Assembly (NCBI GenBank): GCA_028870995.1
Contig: JAGWOI010000016.1
Location: 1 to 53,127, forward strand
From: Candidatus Omnitrophota bacterium
Lineage (GTDB): Bacteria; Omnitrophota; Gorgyraeia; Zapsychrales; Fredricksoniimonadaceae
Direction of reading: 5' to 3'
DNA: 53,127 nt
Shown here: piece after piece, positions 49,944 through 53,127 of the stretch
Layout: each line of letters starts with the position of its first letter
Position numbering within the stretch: position 1 is the stretch's first letter
Program-made: the position numbers and the translations under genes
Notes under the pieces: generated by a model
The model's database searches: none
Told to the model about the DNA's origin: nothing
What the model saw: the letters and a program-made list of their open reading frames with translations, nothing else

Positions 49944-50351
49944 CTATGCCAGCATCCGGTTAACTTCGAGCTGATAGCCGTACTGCTTGAGTTGAGTTTG
50001 ATAGGCAGAAAAGACGGAGTAAATGATCCAAAATCCCACCCCCAGAAGCGGGATCGTCAATATCCCGAAGATGATTGTAACGATGTTTAGGGCAGGTTTC
50101 ACTTCGGGCATCGCGTGCGTGACCCCGGTCGTTTCATTGCGCACGGCCAACACCGCCAGCTCCTGGGGCTTGTCCTCAGCAACGGCCGTGACCTGGTCCC
50201 CTTCCGTCAGGTTGATATTTAAGGTGGTGGACAGCGGGCGGTTATTGATCCGGAAAGTGGTGGTGGTATTGATATAACAGTTGTTAGGTAAGACCGTGGT
50301 GGTGATCTGTTTGACCGATGCTGCTTTTCCGGAAAGCTTAATGAGGGACAT
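49944..50351 (-). CDS. Small membrane protein with OB-like N-terminal domain
   Basis: A 135-residue protein; the start at 50351 is preferred because GGAG lies upstream and the longer frame begins inside a terminator hairpin. The first ~85 residues are strands (VKQITTTVLPNNCYINTTTTFRINNRPLSTTLNINLTEGDQVTAVAEDKPQELAVLAVRNETTG) resembling a small OB or beta-sandwich fold, followed by one or two membrane helices (IVTIIFGILTIPLLGVGFWIIYSVFSAY). I do not recognise the function. Confidence 0.6.
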   Translation of the reverse strand: MSLIKLSGKAASVKQITTTVLPNNCYINTTTTFRINNRPLSTTLNINLTEGDQVTAVAEDKPQELAVLAVRNETTGVTHAMPEVKPALNIVTIIFGILTIPLLGVGFWIIYSVFSAYQTQLKQYGYQLEVNRMLA

Positions 50352-50437
50352 GGGAAGGTTCTCCGGGATTTTAAGGAAATAAAAAACTGGCGGAGAAGGC
50401 GAGAGTCCTTCCGACGGTATTTTCAACTTTTTGCAAC

Positions 50438-50464
50438 AAAACGAGTTATGTCGCAACTCGTTTT
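50438..50464. terminator. Hairpin terminator
   Basis: AAAACGAGTT (50438-50447) and AACTCGTTTT (50455-50464) with a seven-base loop; T-runs on both strands make it work in both directions. Confidence 0.7.
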
Positions 50465-50656
50465 ATCAGAAGAAATTACCGTTCTTTGACTTACTTCGCC
50501 TTTCCCTCCGTTACCCCCGTTTTTGTTTGCTCATGGGCTCAATTTGGGCACTAAAAGTCTTGAGAAGCTCCCTTCTCAAGCCAATTTCTCGTCGGAAAAA
50601 ATCAATTTCAATAAAAGCAATTATAGCACTAAATCATGGCGGGATAAATCTAAATT
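50465..50656. other. Non-coding spacer with a perfect hairpin
   Basis: No gene is supported here. A nine-pair hairpin (CTTGAGAAG/CTTCTCAAG, 50559-50580) is visible, and a TATAAT on the minus strand near 50625 could start transcription of the membrane-protein gene. The minus strand also holds short frames (for example MSKQKRG) that look like decayed coding sequence. Confidence 0.4.
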
Positions 50657-50866
50657 TTAAAAACTGCCTATGCGATTACTATTTTGTTTTCTACATTGCA
50701 ACCACTTCTCCAAATCCGATTGTCTAAACCGGATGACGCCGGCCGCACCCCGTTGCCGGTAAACTTTAAAATACGGAATGCTCCCGCAATGCACCCAATG
50801 ATAAATTGTCTTAGGGCTCATCTGCAACATTTCACTGACTTCATTGATCTTGAGCAATCTTTCCAT
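50657..50866 (-). CDS. Excisionase-type helix-turn-helix protein
   Basis: A 69-residue DNA-binding protein of the MerR-like/excisionase HTH family: LLKINEVSEMLQMSPKTIYHWVHCGSIPYFKV forms the winged helix-turn-helix, GVIRFRQSDLEKWL the wing and third helix. Such proteins act as recombination directionality factors or small regulators in mobile DNA. It is read from a good promoter at 50949-50976 and marks the beginning of the AT-rich right end. No integrase is seen within the window on this side. Confidence 0.82.
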   Translation of the reverse strand: MERLLKINEVSEMLQMSPKTIYHWVHCGSIPYFKVYRQRGAAGVIRFRQSDLEKWLQCRKQNSNRIGSF

Positions 50867-50948
50867 GACTTCCCCCTGTTTGGCAGCAATGGTGTAGGAT
50901 TTGGGATAAGGATCACTAGGGGGATTTTGAGGACCTTAAACAAAAGAA

Positions 50949-50976
50949 ATTATACCACGAATTGACGGAAAATCAA
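50949..50976 (-). promoter_or_regulatory. Promoter of the HTH gene
   Basis: On the minus strand TTGATT (50971-50976), a 16-base spacer and an extended -10 TGG-TATAAT (50949-50954). The transcript would have a leader of about 75 bases. Confidence 0.72.
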
Positions 50977-51064
50977 GAGATCAGCGATGAGAAAATGAAA
51001 ATAGGCCGTTCAAAACGCCTTCAAGCGGGGCCCTCTTTCCAAAAACATCTTAGAAATACAATGA

Positions 51065-51130
51065 GTTACAAAAACAAAAAATTACAGATTCATTACAAGG
51101 TTGTAATAAATCTGTAATAAAAATGTAATG
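51065..51130. repeat. Structured repeat, copy 1, after the AbiEii remnant
   Basis: Starts GTTACAAAAACAAAAAATTACA and ends TGTAATG; its centre is an 18-pair hairpin (51081-51098 against 51101-51118, one mismatch). It aligns base by base with 52595-52662, with compensatory changes in the stem. It lies eight bases after the stop of the AbiEii remnant and its T-run on the minus strand could terminate transcription. Confidence 0.7.
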
Positions 51131-51138
51131 ACTGTTAC

Positions 51139-51769
51139 TTAAAAAGTTGCCAAGTGCTTTGAAATTAACTCCAGAATCTTTTCAAAGGACGGTTGTCCTT
51201 GATAGTACAAGGCCGAAGTTCTTTGATATTCCTTTGCAAATTTTTTTCTTGTTTCATCATTGCTTAATAGAAAAGCTTCTTGATAGGCCAGAGGAACCTC
51301 TTGGTCTTTAGCTGGAAATCTCTTCTTTTTATGCGCTTCATAGGCCGGGATTCCGATAAAACTCTTCACTTCATCGTTTTGTAGCAGACAATAAACATCA
51401 TAATAATGCCTTAAGAAATTCGTAGGCAGAGTTCCTCTCTCCTGATAATTGCGGAATTTAGTAACAATGGTTTGAAGCTTCTCAACAAAGGTATAGCGGG
51501 GGTCATAACACTGAACACCATATGCCTTGTTGTCTTTAACCTCCATTCCTTTTTCATTCGCAAAAGCGAGCGCCCATGAACTGATGTCTTTAGGTTTATT
51601 AGGCGTAACCTCATCAAAACCAACCTCAAGCAGGACCCCTTCTCTGACTCCTGCAATGCATAATCCAATAGTCTTTCTCAACCAGGCTACACTCTATCTT
51701 CTTTTCACGTTCTACAACTCGAAGCAATTCTTTAAATTCGGGATGATTATGAAGATAATTGAGAGGCAT
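51139..51769 (-). pseudogene. AbiEii nucleotidyltransferase toxin, internally deleted and frameshifted
   Basis: The N-terminus starts at 51769 (MPLNYLHNHPEFKELL..., then SLVEKDYWIMHC), as in AbiEii toxins, overlapping the antitoxin by 23 bases. At about 51645-51660 the frame is lost and the rest continues in another frame as CIAGVREGVLLEVGFDEVTPN, the middle of the toxin, through FVEKLQTIVTKFRNYQ and FLRHYYDVYCLL to the C-terminus. The segment that should hold GGTSLSK and the SEDID catalytic aspartates is absent. The toxin is therefore broken. A remnant protein could start at 51681 in the second frame, but it lacks the active site. Confidence 0.78.
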
Positions 51770-52352
51770 ATTCTCTTGTATCTTGCTTTAACCAATTACT
51801 AAAAAGCTTTTTTGTTCTTTCTCCCCCATAAGAATTGATAAATTTCTTCATAGAGGTAAACTTTTTCAATGTCTTTTCTCTGGCATATTGCAAAACTTCT
51901 TGTTTGTCTTCAGCGAGTTCATCTAAATTATTCAATAAATCAACAAAGAGAAATTCTTTAGACAGTCTGTTTGGGAATTTATGTTTGAGACGAAAATCAA
52001 AAACCTTACCCCCAAGCAGAAACTCTCCATGGCGCTTATGATTATAAACAACTCGTTTATTATATAACTGTGTAGTTCCGACCCCTAAAGAATTATAGAG
52101 ATTAGGTGAAGTTAAAAGAAAATCGTTATCTTTTAAGAACGCGCGAACAAGCTCTTCATCTTCTGGCGGAACATCACCAAAAGAGGCCTTTTGAGGACAA
52201 TAATATAGGCCACCAGACATTTTTTGCAAAAAGCCTTCCTTAACCAGTTGGTGAAGATGCCGATCAACAGCATTTGACCACTGTTGAAGATCAGCCCTTC
52301 TATAAACCTGGCCTGTTTTAAGATGTTTTTTCAAGCTCTCTAATGCTTTCAT
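51747..52352 (-). CDS. AbiEi-family antitoxin
   Basis: A ~201-residue protein (MKALESLKKHLKTGQVYRRADL at the start) with an N-terminal winged helix (RHLHQLVKEGFLQKMSGGLYYCP) and a C-terminal domain typical of AbiEi/DUF6088 antitoxins of type IV toxin-antitoxin systems. The start at 52352 has GGGAGG nine bases upstream; an ATG two codons earlier has only three bases of spacing. A frame start at 52391 lies inside the promoter and is rejected. It represses its own operon in characterised cases. Its partner toxin is inactive here. Confidence 0.82.
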   Translation of the reverse strand: MKALESLKKHLKTGQVYRRADLQQWSNAVDRHLHQLVKEGFLQKMSGGLYYCPQKASFGDVPPEDEELVRAFLKDNDFLLTSPNLYNSLGVGTTQLYNKRVVYNHKRHGEFLLGGKVFDFRLKHKFPNRLSKEFLFVDLLNNLDELAEDKQEVLQYAREKTLKKFTSMKKFINSYGGERTKKLFSNWLKQDTREYASQLSS

Positions 52353-52373
52353 TACCATAATCCTCCCATTACA

Positions 52374-52401
52374 AGTATAGATCATTTTCACAAGATTGCA
52401 A
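52374..52401 (-). promoter_or_regulatory. Promoter of the AbiE module
   Basis: On the minus strand TTGCAA (52396-52401), a 16-base spacer and TATACT (52374-52379). Start would be near 52367, a few bases before the GGGAGG. Confidence 0.6.
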
Positions 52402-52479
52402 GTTTTCTAATTTAAAATCCATGCATATTAAATACCCAAGCGCCCTTCTTTAGACTCAACTCCCTCCTTAAAAGCACTT

Positions 52480-52593
52480 CTCCCATTGGCGAGGGGTAGC
52501 GGCAGACCACTATCCCCCTCGCTTTATGGTTGGGGGAGAGTGGTCTGGCGCGGTTCCGGGAGCTTTTCCCCGGAAACCCCTTGCCAATGGGAG
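52480..52593. other. 114-base branched palindrome (three-way-junction fold)
   Basis: A 17-base inverted repeat (52480-52496 against 52577-52593, one mismatch) encloses two hairpins: CAGACCACT/AGTGGTCTG (52503-52547, with an inner CCCCC/GGGGG) and TTCCGGG/CCCGGAA (52554-52575). It is GC-rich in AT-rich surroundings and contains no gene. It lies between the AbiE promoter and the repeat behind the reverse transcriptase. Possible roles: recombination site, single-strand origin, or structured RNA. Confidence 0.65.
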
Positions 52594-52594
52594 G

Positions 52595-52662
52595 GTTACA
52601 AAAATAAAAAATTACAACTTCGTTACAAACAGTTGTAATGAAGTTGTAATTTTTCTGTAATG
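52595..52662. repeat. Structured repeat, copy 2, after the reverse transcriptase
   Basis: Aligns along its whole length with 51065-51130 (GTTACAAAAATAAAAAATTACA... to TGTAATG). The central hairpin (ATTACAACTTCGTTACAA against its near-complement) has different bases from copy 1 at two pairs, both compensated. On the minus strand it starts nine bases after the RT stop codon and would form a terminator-like stem with T-run. Confidence 0.7.
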
Positions 52663-52671
52663 AAAAACCGA

Positions 52672-53127
52672 CTAACTATTCCAATTAATTTGATTGTACC
52701 TTCGCCTAAGATTCTGGCCGAACTTTTTGTGTAAGATTGAAACGTTCTTTATCATTCCTGATAATCGTTCTTGAAACTTAGCTTTTGACTTCTCCCGACT
52801 TTTCACCTCACCAAAGACCTCCCAATATTTATTAATTTGAGTACTTGGCCCTTGTACCACGCAGTTGTTTATAATGGATTTAATTAGCTCCCTTCGTTCG
52901 ATTGGCAATGACACCCTTTCATTAACCACATTACCCGTAACTTTCTGCCTTTTATAATTGCCTAAATATTTTTTCTTGTCTTTTTTAACCTTAAACCCTT
53001 CCTGTTTGATCATTTTATAAATCAATGCCTCAAAACCAACTATTTCCCTATTCGCAGAAATTGTAATGTCATCGGAATAAAAAGTGTAGTCAAAATCATA
53101 CCCCTCAAAAGCTTTTTGAAATCTACG
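52672..53127 (-). CDS. Retron-like reverse transcriptase, N-terminus beyond window
   Basis: The frame is open to the window edge, giving 151 C-terminal residues. FDYTFYSDDITIS contains the YxDD-type catalytic motif of reverse transcriptases (YSDD), followed by EALIYKMIKQEGFKVKKDKKKYL (motif 6-7 region) and VTGNVVNERVSLP, which carries the VTG triplet diagnostic of retron RTs. The C-terminal GMIKNVSILHKKFGQNL resembles the retron thumb. msr/msd DNA is normally upstream of the RT and thus outside the window. Retrons act in phage defence, fitting the AbiE neighbour. Confidence 0.85.
   Translation of the reverse strand, partial: RRFQKAFEGYDFDYTFYSDDITISANREIVGFEALIYKMIKQEGFKVKKDKKKYLGNYKRQKVTGNVVNERVSLPIERRELIKSIINNCVVQGPSTQINKYWEVFGEVKSREKSKAKFQERLSGMIKNVSILHKKFGQNLRRRYNQINWNS

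Noticed and set aside
393-50464. Shared ACGAGTT stems of the hairpins at 393-426 and 50438-50464 as a repeat family
   Set aside because: Similarity is limited to seven bases of stem; loops and flanks differ, so independent terminators are more likely.
1451-52547. CAGACCAC stems shared by the 1419-1521 region and the 52480-52593 palindrome
   Set aside because: Only about eight bases match and the surrounding structures differ; treated as chance.
51065-52662. The two structured repeats as a CRISPR array or classical integron attC sites
   Set aside because: Only two copies, 1.5 kb apart with a gene between; the ends do not carry the GTTRRRY/RYYYAAC core of attC sites.

Overview
The window looks like a chromosomal stretch of an uncultured Gram-negative bacterium of the PVC/candidate-phylum type, most likely Omnitrophota. 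That is an inference from the mix of pyruvate:ferredoxin oxidoreductase, a PPi-type phosphofructokinase, many GT-C membrane glycosyltransferases, a type II secretion/type IV pilus ATPase and a chaperone/usher-like surface cluster; no rRNA is present to confirm it. The middle (about 4.9-50.4 kb) is a moderately GC-rich core. Both ends are visibly AT-rich accessory DNA.

Left end, 1-4323: an integrated mobile element. It carries two SpoVG-family proteins interleaved with two paralogous small proteins, a multi-hairpin DNA region, a HUH (rolling-circle type) Rep protein, a zinc-ribbon protein and a large serine recombinase whose frame runs into the 3' half of a tRNA-Asn gene, the probable attachment site. 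That tRNA-Asn(GUU), 4228-4511 on the minus strand, is split by a 208-nt group I intron after anticodon base 35. A GIY-YIG gene with two palindromes sits at its 5' end, bounded by a 14-bp direct repeat, so that the apparent ancestral tRNA promoter now lies about 380 bases from the tRNA. Three kinds of mobile DNA therefore meet at one tRNA.

Core, 4.9-10.3 kb: tex, a YfcH-like epimerase, dnaX and recR on the minus strand, without the usual ybaB. At 10.4-16.8 kb is a surface-fibre locus: a cyclic-di-GMP-I riboswitch ahead of a tiny secreted pilin-like protein (plus strand), and convergent to it a four-gene operon (three-repeat secreted protein, pilin-like subunit, periplasmic chaperone, 1031-residue TPR/pil_N/beta-barrel protein) that resembles chaperone-usher logic without a standard usher. 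Its promoter overlaps the recN promoter at the -35 box. recN, a GT-C transferase and PPi-type pfk follow.

20-38 kb: a long minus-strand run, probably started at a good promoter before ftsH: ftsH, folP, cdaA, a 30-codon CdaR remnant, pdxJ, acpS, nnrD, then membrane and soluble glycosyltransferases, rmlA and an RmlD-like reductase. Thus c-di-AMP synthesis, cofactor biosynthesis and cell-surface sugar assembly are tightly packed. Upstream are tilS, a degenerate nuclease-fold protein, an ArnT-like transferase, tRNA-Met and a GspE/PilB ATPase. 39-50.4 kb: a dicarboxylate symporter, purU, a DHOD-like protein with nifJ, an SDR, a nitrosative-stress regulon (nsrR divergent from hemerythrin and two small Cys-rich proteins around a 37-bp palindrome), a PAS histidine kinase and a small membrane protein.

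Right end, 50.6-53.1 kb: AT-rich defence-like DNA with an excisionase-type HTH gene, an AbiEi antitoxin with a deleted, frame-broken AbiEii toxin, and a retron-like reverse transcriptase cut by the window edge. Two copies of a covarying ~67-bp dyad element lie directly after the toxin and RT genes. Several core genes have their start codon 6-7 bases after a -10 hexamer and no Shine-Dalgarno, suggesting leaderless mRNAs.
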